From: Desulfuromonadales bacterium
Lineage (GTDB): Bacteria > Desulfobacterota > Desulfuromonadia > Desulfuromonadales > BM103
Direction of reading: 5' to 3'
NCBI GenBank assembly: GCA_029859485.1
Contig: JAOUDB010000214.1
Span: 1 to 5,294, forward strand
DNA length: 5,294 nucleotides
Shown: piece by piece, positions 1 through 5,294 of the stretch
How the letters are laid out: each line of letters starts with the position of its first letter
Position numbering within the stretch: position 1 is the stretch's first letter
Made by a program: the position numbers and the translations under genes
Notes under the pieces: generated by a model
The model's input: the letters and a program-made list of their open reading frames with translations, nothing else
Told to the model about the DNA's origin: nothing
The model's database searches: none

Positions 1-461
1 GTTTCGAGTGTACGGTCACCGAGATCACCCTGCTGTTCGTTGCCAACAACGCGGTCAACTTCTTTTTAAGCCCGCTTATCGGTCGCGCCATCGTCCGCTT
101 CGGAGAACGTCGAGTGCTGTCGGTTGAGTATGGCGGTCTGATCGCCATCTTCCTGATTTATGCATTTATTGATATCAAGGGGGTGATTGTGGTCATGTAC
201 ATCCTCGATCATATCCTGTTCAATTTCTCAATCGCGATCCGCACCTACTTCCAGAAGATCGCAGACCCACAGGATATAGCGCCAAGCATGGCGGTGGGCT
301 TCACCATCAACCACGTCGCGGCCGTGGTCATGCCGGTTATCGGTGGCGCCCTATGGATGGTTGATTACCGCATACCTTTTGTCGTCGGGGCCATTTTCAG
401 TCTGGTTTCCCTGTTGGCCGTGCAGCGTATTCCCAACGCTCACAGAGTTGCCAGTGACTAG
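1..461 (+). CDS. MFS transporter, C-terminal part (5' end outside window)
   Basis: The reading frame is open from position 3 to the TAG at 459-461, giving 152 visible residues; the start lies upstream of the window. The protein is very hydrophobic and fits the last four or five transmembrane helices of a major facilitator superfamily permease in the inner membrane. Visible residues 24-39 (PLIGRAIVRFGERRVL) resemble the MFS motif A loop (G-x-x-x-D/R-x-x-G-R/E-R/K) repeated between helices 8 and 9. Further on, a charged loop (residues about 85-95, KIADPQDIAPSMA) is followed by two more helical segments and a short polar tail ending RVASD. The substrate cannot be told from this half. A GTG at 114 could be mistaken for the start, but it falls inside the motif A loop and is internal. 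It is the only plus-strand gene, and its stop codon overlaps that of the thioesterase gene on the other strand. Confidence 0.85.
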   Translation, partial: FECTVTEITLLFVANNAVNFFLSPLIGRAIVRFGERRVLSVEYGGLIAIFLIYAFIDIKGVIVVMYILDHILFNFSIAIRTYFQKIADPQDIAPSMAVGFTINHVAAVVMPVIGGALWMVDYRIPFVVGAIFSLVSLLAVQRIPNAHRVASD

Positions 462-868
462 GTCTCGAAGGCGGCAACCTTCTTTATAAAAACCGCATCA
501 AGACGTCTTGGTTTTCGTTTCTCATAATCAAAACAGATCAGTACCGTCTCCCCTTCGGCTGTCGCTTCGCCATCACGCTCTATCCGGTAGCACATTGTAA
601 AAGACGAGCGGCTGACATTGGTGATCCTCGCCCCGATCACCAGCTCATCACCGAGGAACATTTCGGCCAGATACTTAACATGGGCTTCCGGAAGGATAAT
701 GCCGCAACCCTTGCCGATATCCATTTCCGAGTAATCGCCGAGGCTCTTCAGGTAAGCGATACGGGCATCCTGGAAAAAGTTCAGCACGGCGGAGTTTGCG
801 ACGTGTGCGCCGTAGTTGACATCGACGACGCGAACGGTGTAAGGGATGATGAAATTGAATCCGTCCAT
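458..868 (-). CDS. Hotdog-fold acyl-CoA thioesterase family protein (4HBT-like)
   Basis: A 136-residue protein with the length and pattern of a single hotdog-fold thioesterase, which hydrolyses acyl-CoA (or acyl-ACP) thioesters in the cytoplasm. The N-terminal strand and helix are recognisable: residues 12-25 (VRVVDVNYGAHVAN) match the family pattern VRxxDxDxxGHVNN, followed by the long hotdog helix (about 26-42, FFQDARIAYL). Central and C-terminal strands (about 74-115) finish with a basic YEKRKPRRL stretch before the end. At residue 18 an Asn stands where the classic 4HBT/YbgC enzymes carry the catalytic Asp. I recall the 'DVNYGGH' form in a known subfamily, so this is probably not inactivation. 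The ATG at 868 is preceded by GGAG at 874-877 with 5 nt spacing. It lies 34 nt downstream of mutM on the same strand, probably in the same transcript. The substrate is unknown. Confidence 0.82.
   Translation of the reverse strand: MDGFNFIIPYTVRVVDVNYGAHVANSAVLNFFQDARIAYLKSLGDYSEMDIGKGCGIILPEAHVKYLAEMFLGDELVIGARITNVSRSSFTMCYRIERDGEATAEGETVLICFDYEKRKPRRLDAVFIKKVAAFET
489..519 (+). terminator. Weak terminator-like hairpin after the MFS gene
   Basis: A perfect 12-base palindrome, CAAGACGTCTTG (499-510), is flanked by AAAAC (489-493) and GTTTT (511-515) and followed by the T-rich TTTTCGTTT. As plus-strand RNA it can form a short hairpin with a U-rich tail about 40 bases after the MFS stop. The stem is weak, and the site lies within the 3' end of the thioesterase coding sequence, so it may be a chance effect of coding. 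Confidence 0.25.
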
Positions 869-902
869 GGAGACTCCGTCTTTGATTGTTTATAAGGTGC
901 AG

Positions 903-1718
903 TTACTTTTGACAACTGGGGCAGTAGAAAGTTGAGCGCTGCCCGAGTTTGATCTGTTTGACGAGCGTATCACAGGCTTTGCACTTCTGCCCTGCCCGCC
1001 CGTAAACAAGTAACTCCTGCGTGAAATATCCTGGTTTACCTTCGCTGTTTGCGAAATCCTTGATCGTGGTGCCCCCTGCAGCAATGGCTTCAGAAAGAAT
1101 GCTTGTAACGGCTTGAATCAAACGTTCGTAGGCGGTCTTGCTGACTTTACCAGCTGGTCGAGCGGGAGCAATGCGGGCGCGATAGAGCGCTTCACTGGCG
1201 TAGATATTTCCTACACCGACCACAACGTGAGCATCCATCAGAAACGGCTTGACCGCAACTTTTCGGTTTCGTGACAGTTTATGTATATAGGACGCATTGA
1301 AGTTACTATCGAACGGTTCCGGGCCCAGCGCCGACAAACGAACATGTTGCAACGGATCGGCAAGGGTCCAGAGGATGGAGCCAAAACGCCGTGGGTCGTT
1401 GTAACGCAGAGCAGTGCCATCAGTAAAAACGATTTCGACATGATCATGCTTACGTTTTTCTGTTTGCATGGAGTCGACCCGCAGATGTCCGGTCATGCCG
1501 AGGTGGACGATCATGGTTCCTGACGAGAAGGCAAACAGCAAGTACTTGGAACGCCGGCCAACGCCATCTATTCTCTGGCCAGGCAAGAGGCTTATCAGTT
1601 CCCGGGGAACAGGCCAACGTAAGGAACCGTTGTAAATCAGAACCTGCGCGACAACTTTATTGGCTACCAGCGGCTCAATGCCGCGGCGGGTGGTTTCTAC
1701 TTCTGGGAGTTCAGGCAT
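903..1718 (-). CDS. mutM: Formamidopyrimidine-DNA glycosylase (MutM/Fpg)
   Basis: A bifunctional glycosylase/AP lyase that removes 8-oxoguanine and formamidopyrimidines from DNA (base excision repair). The 271-residue product begins MPELPEVE: Pro2 (Pro1 after Met removal) is the Schiff-base nucleophile and Glu3 the general acid. Lys58 in GRRSKYLL is the conserved substrate-contacting lysine (K57 of the mature enzyme), and YNDPRRFG (106-113) is the lesion-strand wedge region. The helix-two-turn-helix with VGVGNIYASEALYRARI lies near 167-183. The C-terminal zinc finger is intact, with Cys246, Cys249, Cys266 and Cys269 (C-x2-C-x16-C-x2-C), and Arg261 sits in the conserved QRSTFYC loop. All key residues are present, so the enzyme should be active. 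The frame is open upstream to 1796, but the ATG at 1718 is chosen because Pro must follow Met. Its ribosome binding site is weak (GGAA, 1723-1726, 4 nt spacing). The thioesterase follows 34 nt downstream. Confidence 0.98.
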   Translation of the reverse strand: MPELPEVETTRRGIEPLVANKVVAQVLIYNGSLRWPVPRELISLLPGQRIDGVGRRSKYLLFAFSSGTMIVHLGMTGHLRVDSMQTEKRKHDHVEIVFTDGTALRYNDPRRFGSILWTLADPLQHVRLSALGPEPFDSNFNASYIHKLSRNRKVAVKPFLMDAHVVVGVGNIYASEALYRARIAPARPAGKVSKTAYERLIQAVTSILSEAIAAGGTTIKDFANSEGKPGYFTQELLVYGRAGQKCKACDTLVKQIKLGQRSTFYCPSCQK

Positions 1719-1777
1719 AAAGTTCCGTGACGCGTGGTGTGGGTCGAGCGGCGCGACAATACCGACAACGCTATTAC

Positions 1778-1880
1778 ATTCAACGCAAAGACGCAAAGAT
1801 GATGAAAGAACGTAAAGGGAAACTTTTCTAGAAGAGGGTTTTCCTTTGCGTCTTCAGCCTTTACATAGCGTCTTTGCATT
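1778..1880. repeat. Imperfect palindromic intergenic repeat ('ACGCAAAGACGCAAAG' type)
   Basis: An imperfect inverted repeat of about 100 bases fills most of the 160-base gap between the cupin gene and mutM. The outer arms are GCAAAGACGC (1785-1794) and its exact complement GCGTCTTTGC (1868-1877). Inner arms 1811-1823 and 1838-1850 pair over 13 positions with two mismatches, which become G-U pairs in plus-strand RNA. The centre holds the palindrome TTCTAGAA (1826-1833). The left arm also contains the direct repeat ACGCAAAG twice (1784-1791 as ACGCAAAGA, then 1791-1798). The right boundary falls on the TAA stop codon of the cupin gene. I remember elements of this look as dispersed repeats between genes in Geobacter and Desulfuromonas relatives. 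It may act as a transcription terminator or a 3'-end stabiliser, but no T-tract follows the hairpin on the minus strand. Confidence 0.75.
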
Positions 1881-2367
1881 AAAAGTTCTCTGAATCTTTC
1901 TTCAGGACAATTTCAGTCAAAACAGAAAGATAAGAACCAACCTCCGGGGAGTTTTCCTCTGGGGCCCAGGGGGCAAAATCCTTATCGGACATGGCTACAT
2001 AGGGACCAGGCTTGGTTTCAAAGAAGATGCTGCCCGGCTCAATAACAATAATCGAATGCCACTCCCCGGCCGGCAGATCGATCGCCAGGGTATGGCAGCC
2101 ATCGCCGAAAGAGATCACCTGCTTGACCTCGCCGTCGTCATCAAAAACAACGAGCGCCAGCTTGCCGCGTACAGCCATGAAGCACTCGGGTTTCGGTGGA
2201 TCGGTGTGACGATGCGGGCGTATGTAGGTGCCGGGTTCCATGGCAATGAAAAGCCGTTGACAAGGATCGGCATAGTCGTCATGCAGATTGAGGTTCTTGC
2301 GCAGGCGCTCTGATCCCGACGCTTCGAGACTTAATTGATCGAGAACTTTATGGCTGATGATTTTCAC
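1879..2367 (-). CDS. WbuC-type cupin fold metalloprotein
   Basis: A 162-residue single-domain cupin that resembles the WbuC family, small metalloproteins often found near sugar or polysaccharide genes, with no firmly assigned reaction that I know of. The start motif RLRKNLNLH (21-29) is typical of the family. Cupin motif 1 is visible as G46, H52-x-H54, E61 and G68, giving likely metal ligands His52, His54 and Glu61. Motif 2 is P99-x-G101-x-x-H104 (LPAGEWH), giving the fourth ligand His104. KPGPY (119-123) and DKDFAPWAPEE (128-138) are also family-like. The start is GTG at 2367, supported by AGAGG at 2374-2378 with 6 nt spacing. The gene begins 11 nt after the YchJ-like gene and is probably translationally coupled to it. 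Its stop codon touches the intergenic palindrome, and the last residues (LKKDSENF) could have been altered when that element arrived (inference). The UDP-glucose dehydrogenase gene about 2 kb away is only weak contextual support for a sugar role. Confidence 0.9.
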   Translation of the reverse strand: MKIISHKVLDQLSLEASGSERLRKNLNLHDDYADPCQRLFIAMEPGTYIRPHRHTDPPKPECFMAVRGKLALVVFDDDGEVKQVISFGDGCHTLAIDLPAGEWHSIIVIEPGSIFFETKPGPYVAMSDKDFAPWAPEENSPEVGSYLSVLTEIVLKKDSENF

Positions 2368-2373
2368 TTGCCG

Positions 2374-2378
2374 CCTCT
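2374..2378 (-). promoter_or_regulatory. Ribosome binding site that fixes the GTG start of the cupin gene
   Basis: AGAGG on the minus strand lies 6 nt before the GTG at 2365-2367 and directly after the TGA of the upstream gene (2379-2381). The position supports the GTG as the true start and suggests that ribosomes finishing the upstream gene can reinitiate here. Confidence 0.7.
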
Positions 2379-2810
2379 TCAGAAAATCGTTGATGGATCA
2401 CGCTTGGCGAAGTCGGCGAAGCTCAGTAATTGCGGATCTTCGGGAAATTCATCCTGGGTCACCTTTTGTCCGCGATGATAGCGCCAGGACTTCTCTTCAC
2501 GATGCAGCCAGGCAAGTTCAATAAATTGCTGCACGGCCCCCTGCACTTTCATCTCCATGAGAAAGATAACCTGGCCCTCGTCTGCACTCTCCTGTTCCTG
2601 CAAAATCTGACAACGGGTTATCTCATAATCTGCCCCCAGGCTAGCCTTGCCGAATTCGAGATAGTCATCACGATCAGGAAACTGACGACGAAAGTTTGAT
2701 TCAGAATGGTAGGTGTCGAAGATAAAACCGAAATCACCACGGGCGAAGGCTTCGCTGCGAGCGATGATAAGGTCTGAGGGTGAGTATGTAGAAAGGTTGT
2801 TTTCAATCAT
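2379..2810 (-). CDS. YchJ-like (NTF2-like fold) protein of unknown function, no SEC-C motifs
   Basis: A 143-residue soluble protein without signal peptide or membrane segment. The N-terminal half resembles the central NTF2-like domain of YchJ/UPF0225 proteins: residues 16-35 (ARSEAFARGDFGFIFDTYH) match the pattern 'RSRYxAYxxGDxxYLxxTWH', and the second half has the expected strands (about 80-115) ending in SWRYHRGQ. It lacks the cysteine-rich SEC-C zinc motifs that flank this domain in YchJ, so it is a bare core domain or a separate branch. It carries many acidic residues and no obvious catalytic set. ATG at 2810 is preceded by AGGA at about 8 nt. It lies 11 nt upstream of the cupin gene and 80 nt downstream of the permease. 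The family assignment is by eye from the N-terminal pattern and is moderate only; another NTF2-like family is possible. Confidence 0.6.
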   Translation of the reverse strand: MIENNLSTYSPSDLIIARSEAFARGDFGFIFDTYHSESNFRRQFPDRDDYLEFGKASLGADYEITRCQILQEQESADEGQVIFLMEMKVQGAVQQFIELAWLHREEKSWRYHRGQKVTQDEFPEDPQLLSFADFAKRDPSTIF

Positions 2811-2840
2811 TCCAGAAATCCTGCGAGAAGCGGGGGCTGC

Positions 2841-2904
2841 GGACTGGGCACTGGGTTTTAATCTTACCCCTTATCCCTTATCCCCTAAAGCTAATCCTTA
2901 ATCC
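2841..2904. repeat. Heptanucleotide-periodic tract after the permease gene
   Basis: Three short 7-base tandem tracts lie in a row. GGACTGG/GCACTGG occupies 2841-2854; TTACCCC/TTATCCC/TTATCCC occupies 2864-2884; CTAATCC/TTAATCC occupies 2891-2904, which includes the stop codon and last codons of the permease gene. The second and third tracts are out of phase by one base, as if derived from one array with an indel. The copies are few and degenerate. Such short tandem heptamers are known between genes in several bacterial groups. No function is visible. Confidence 0.5.
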
Positions 2905-3733
2905 TCGGATCCATAGCGTCGCGAAGCCCCTCACCCAGGAGGTTGTAACCAAGCACTGTAATCAGAATCGCCATGCCGGGGAAAACGGAGAGCCACCATG
3001 CGGTGCCGAGGGTTTGTTTACCGGAAATCAGCATGTTGCCCCATGATGGTGTTGGCGGCTGCACACCGATGCCGAGGAAAGAGAGTGCACTCTCGGTAAG
3101 GATGGCACCTGCGACACCAAGTGTTGCTGAGACCAGTACGGGAGAAATCGCATTGGGGAGGATGTGGCGAAAAATAATCCGGGCATCTTTTGCCCCTATC
3201 GCTCTTGCCGCAAGAACAAAATCACGTTCACGCAGGGAAAGGAATTCAGCACGCACCAGTCGCGCAACCCCCATCCAGCTGGTCAAGCCAATAATAATCA
3301 TGATGTTCCAGATGGACGGCTTGAGGAAGGCAATGACCGCGAGAATCAGGAAAAAGGTCGGGAAACAGAGCATGATATCGACAAAGCGCATAATTAATGC
3401 GTCGATCCAGCGACCGTAATAACCAGCCATTGCGCCAAGCAGGATACCGATAAAGGTAGCTATACCGACAGCCACGAAACCGACTAACAAGGAGATTCTT
3501 GCACCATAAAGGATACGGACCAGAACGTCTCGACCGAGGTCGTCGGTACCGAGAGGATAAGCGAGGCCAGGTGGCTGCAATCTGTGGGCAATATCGATAG
3601 CGCCTGGGTCACGGCCGATAACCGGCGCTAGAATGGCGAGAAAAAACATAGCCAGCACAATAGCGGCTCCAGCCATGGCCATACGGTTGCGCCTTAAGCG
3701 CAGCCAGAGAACTTCACGAAAAAAAGTGGACAT
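2891..3733 (-). CDS. ABC transporter permease, OppC/DppC family (peptide/nickel type)
   Basis: Inner-membrane permease subunit of a peptide/opine/nickel-class ABC importer; 280 residues, full length for the family. It has a short cytoplasmic N-terminus with basic residues, a first helix at about 19-40, and the OppC signature LGTDDLGRDVLVRILYGAR at 61-79. Five further helices follow (about 80-104, 112-135, 141-158, 198-221 and 246-268). The cytoplasmic EAA loop that docks on the ATPase is intact at 175-193 (AARAIGAKDARIIFRHILP, with the invariant Gly180). The C-terminal WGNML and EGLRDAMDPR are typical. ATG at 3733 has AGAGG at 3739-3743 with 5 nt spacing. The gene follows the MshEN gene by 18 nt, so they are probably cotranscribed. 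Its usual partners (OppB permease, OppA binding protein, OppD/F ATPases) are not adjacent on either side, so either they are encoded elsewhere or the gene is an orphan. The substrate cannot be deduced. Confidence 0.95.
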   Translation of the reverse strand: MSTFFREVLWLRLRRNRMAMAGAAIVLAMFFLAILAPVIGRDPGAIDIAHRLQPPGLAYPLGTDDLGRDVLVRILYGARISLLVGFVAVGIATFIGILLGAMAGYYGRWIDALIMRFVDIMLCFPTFFLILAVIAFLKPSIWNIMIIIGLTSWMGVARLVRAEFLSLRERDFVLAARAIGAKDARIIFRHILPNAISPVLVSATLGVAGAILTESALSFLGIGVQPPTPSWGNMLISGKQTLGTAWWLSVFPGMAILITVLGYNLLGEGLRDAMDPRIKD

Positions 3734-3751
3734 TACAACCTCTGGGGTGCT

Positions 3752-4468
3752 TCACATCAACTCGTCCAGATCTTCAGGACCAATTAAATCGCGATCAAGA
3801 AGAATGCGGACGAGGTTCTCATAACGATCTTCAAGTTTCTTCAGAGCTGCCATGTAGTGACCCATATCAGGTGCAGGCGCCGCAGCCGGTGCAATCGGTG
3901 CGGGTGCTTGCATCAACCCCTGCTCAGGTTCCGGGATCGGCATTACAGGAACAACAGGTTGTGTCGGTTTAGGAAGCTCGGCGAGATCGTCCAGTGCGAA
4001 ATCGAGTTCTTCCTGATCGTCCACATCGGGTCCATAATATTTTTCTATAGCAGAGGTGATCGCTTCATCGGTAGCAAGCGCCGGTTTGATACGGCACCCC
4101 GTCATGAATTGCAGCGAATCTGTCACCATGAGGTTAGTCGGGTCAGTCATGGCGACGACAAGGTGTATGGTACCGTTTGTTTCTTTTTGCTCGACCGGAA
4201 GGACACGAAACTCGCGGGCTTTTTCCGGAGGAATGTAAGCCAGAACATCCTTGGGGATTTTTCGCCCGAAAAGTTCTATCTGCGGAAGGTCAAATTGTCG
4301 GGCGAGAAAGTCCTGGAGCTTATCTTCAGTGAGATAACCGAGCTTTATGAGCGACTCACCGAAACGCCCTCCCCAATGGCGTTGATAAGACAAAGCCGAA
4401 TTCAACTGGAAATCATCGATAACCCCTGCCTGCTTGAGGATTTCTCCAAGCTTGAGATTCTTGGTCAA
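3752..4468 (-). CDS. Stand-alone MshEN (GspE N-terminal) domain protein, probable c-di-GMP receptor
   Basis: A 238-residue cytoplasmic protein made of the N-terminal part of type II secretion/type IV pilus ATPases, without the ATPase. Residues 6-29 (KLG..L...G......L..AL..Q) and 35-58 (RFG..L...G......L...L..Q) are two 24-residue motifs with a 5-residue spacer. This is the layout known for the MshEN c-di-GMP-binding domain (first Arg replaced by Lys6). Residues about 60-147 form the usual follow-on subdomain (LPKDVLAYIPPEKAREFRVLP type; 'VVAMTDPTN' at 104-112; ends IEKYYG). An acidic stretch (149-164) and a Pro/Ala-rich linker (about 166-201) lead to a charged helix, probably a coiled coil (about 203-227), and an acidic end. 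No Walker A or B is present. The start is TTG at 4468, supported by AGGAG at 4475-4479 with 6 nt spacing. The permease follows 18 nt downstream. A role as a c-di-GMP-responsive adaptor is inference. Confidence 0.9.
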   Translation of the reverse strand: MTKNLKLGEILKQAGVIDDFQLNSALSYQRHWGGRFGESLIKLGYLTEDKLQDFLARQFDLPQIELFGRKIPKDVLAYIPPEKAREFRVLPVEQKETNGTIHLVVAMTDPTNLMVTDSLQFMTGCRIKPALATDEAITSAIEKYYGPDVDDQEELDFALDDLAELPKPTQPVVPVMPIPEPEQGLMQAPAPIAPAAAPAPDMGHYMAALKKLEDRYENLVRILLDRDLIGPEDLDELM

Positions 4469-4474
4469 AACAAT

Positions 4475-4479
4475 CTCCT
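4475..4479 (-). promoter_or_regulatory. Ribosome binding site that fixes the TTG start of the MshEN gene
   Basis: AGGAG on the minus strand lies 6 nt before TTG (4466-4468). No ATG or GTG occurs in frame between this site and the MshEN motif that starts at residue 6, so the rare TTG start is well supported. TTG may keep expression low. Confidence 0.75.
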
Positions 4480-4561
4480 GAATAACTAGGTCAAAAATAG
4501 ACTGACTTTAATAGCTTATAACTGATCATCGAGAAATACACCATGATATAGTCAACCAATT

Positions 4562-5294
4562 TCACCTGCGACCAATACCGAAATATTCGAAGCCCTCGTC
4601 TTTCAGGCTCTGTGGGTCGTACTGATTACGACCATCGAAGATAACCAACTGCTTCATCATCTCTTTCATCGCCCGGAGATCAGGATGGCGGAACGGCTTC
4701 CATTCGGTCACAAGGGCCATGGCATCAACATCTTCAAGAGCTTCGTACTGATGACGGACCAGCGTGACGGATCCATTTGCAAACCATTGCCCCGGCAATT
4801 CGTTGCGGGCGGCTTCAAGGGCTTCCGGATCATAAGCTTTCACGCGCGCACCGGCAGAGAGAAGTTCTTCCATGAGAACGACCGCCGGAGCTTCGCGGAT
4901 GTCGTCTGTGCCGGGTTTAAAGGCAACACCCCACAGCCCGAAAGTCAGGCCGCTTAGGTCTTCACCGAATCGGGCGGTTATCTTTCTGAACAGGACGTGC
5001 TTCTGGTCTTCATTACGCTCATGCACAGCCTGCAGAACCACTGACTTATAATCGTTCTCACCGGCCGTATGGATAAGAGCCCGGACATCTTTGGGGAAAC
5101 AGGAACCACCATAGCCGCAACCGGGATAGATGAAGGAATAACCGATACGGCTGTCGGAACCGATACCAAGGCGAACGTTCTCGACATCGACACCGAGGCG
5201 ATCACAGAGATTGGCAACTTCATTCATAAAAGAGATTTTGGTGGCCAGCATGGCATTGCCTGCGTACTTGGTCATTTCGGCATCTTTGACACCC
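4562..5294 (-). CDS. ugd: UDP-glucose 6-dehydrogenase, C-terminal part (5' end outside window)
   Basis: Oxidises UDP-glucose to UDP-glucuronate with two NAD+ in the cytoplasm, supplying uronic acid precursors for capsule, exopolysaccharide or LPS. The frame is open to the right edge of the window and shows 244 residues, starting in the central helix: GVKDAEMTKYAGNAMLATK, with the conserved Lys and Asn of the active site (visible residues 9 and 13). The catalytic cysteine lies in GCGYGGSCFPKD (Cys at visible residue 65). The C-terminal UDP-binding domain follows, with GLWGVAFKPGTDDIREAP and the strand-helix region KAYDPEA. The end (FDGRNQYDP...FEYFGIGRR) is typical. The N-terminal NAD-binding domain is outside. 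The internal ATG at 5275 is not the start, since conserved residues precede it. A 93-base gap separates the gene from the MshEN gene; no strong terminator is seen there. The symbol follows the family; a paralogue cannot be ruled out. Confidence 0.95.
   Translation of the reverse strand, partial: GVKDAEMTKYAGNAMLATKISFMNEVANLCDRLGVDVENVRLGIGSDSRIGYSFIYPGCGYGGSCFPKDVRALIHTAGENDYKSVVLQAVHERNEDQKHVLFRKITARFGEDLSGLTFGLWGVAFKPGTDDIREAPAVVLMEELLSAGARVKAYDPEALEAARNELPGQWFANGSVTLVRHQYEALEDVDAMALVTEWKPFRHPDLRAMKEMMKQLVIFDGRNQYDPQSLKDEGFEYFGIGRR

Noticed and set aside
1719..1796. 26-residue N-terminal extension of MutM
   Set aside because: MutM needs Pro directly after the initiator Met as its nucleophile, so the start must be the ATG at 1718.
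1697..1879. 60-residue minus-strand ORF whose ATG overlaps the cupin stop (TAATG)
   Set aside because: It is read through the palindromic repeat and into the start of mutM in another frame, has no convincing ribosome binding site of its own, and its sequence resembles no protein family.
2818..2890. Possible G-quadruplex in the spacer after the permease gene
   Set aside because: Each strand shows only three nearby runs of three or more G, and the loops on the plus strand are long; a fourth run is missing.
2973..3419. 148-residue plus-strand ORF opposite the permease gene
   Set aside because: Antisense shadow of a clear OppC gene; low-complexity basic composition without recognisable motifs.
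3857..4489. 210-residue plus-strand ORF opposite the MshEN gene
   Set aside because: It is a shadow of the coding strand: rich in Arg, Cys and His with no family pattern, while the opposite strand has clear MshEN motifs.
4469..4561. Possible sigma70 promoter for the MshEN gene (TTGACT on the minus strand at 4550-4555)
   Set aside because: The -35-like hexamer is good, but at 17-19 bases spacing the -10 candidates match TATAAT at only two or three positions. A TATAAG-like hexamer lies much further away. A promoter here is likely from the gap size, but its position cannot be supported.

Overview
The window looks like ordinary chromosome from a Gram-negative bacterium of about 50% G+C (judged by eye), probably a deltaproteobacterium in or near the Desulfuromonadales (Desulfuromonas, Geopsychrobacter, Pelobacter, Geobacter relatives). 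This rests on general gene resemblance, on a stand-alone MshEN protein, and on an intergenic 'ACGCAAAGACGCAAAG' palindrome that I remember as common in those genomes. None of it could be checked by search.

Layout: position 1-461 holds the 3' end of a plus-strand MFS transporter. Everything else is on the minus strand. Read in the direction of transcription (high to low coordinates) the order is: the 3' two-thirds of a UDP-glucose 6-dehydrogenase (4562-5294); a 93-base gap; a stand-alone MshEN (GspE N-terminal, probably c-di-GMP-binding) protein starting at TTG (3752-4468); an OppC/DppC-type ABC permease (2891-3733); a short spacer rich in heptanucleotide repeats; a YchJ-like small protein (2379-2810); a WbuC-type cupin (1879-2367); a roughly 100-base imperfect palindrome; the DNA repair glycosylase MutM (903-1718); and a hotdog-fold thioesterase (458-868). 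The thioesterase runs tail to tail into the MFS gene, and both stop codons share one CTAG.

How the genes work together: spacing supports three tight pairs, MshEN-permease (18 nt apart), YchJ-like-cupin (11 nt, with the ribosome binding site inside the gap) and mutM-thioesterase (34 nt). There is no single obvious pathway: the pieces are cell-envelope sugar metabolism, transport, repair and housekeeping enzymes. No RNA genes, CRISPR arrays, insertion sequences, phage genes or toxin-antitoxin pairs were seen. I do not see an undescribed system. The points most worth a second look are the ATPase-less MshEN protein, the permease that lacks its usual OppB partner next to it, and the two kinds of intergenic repeat.
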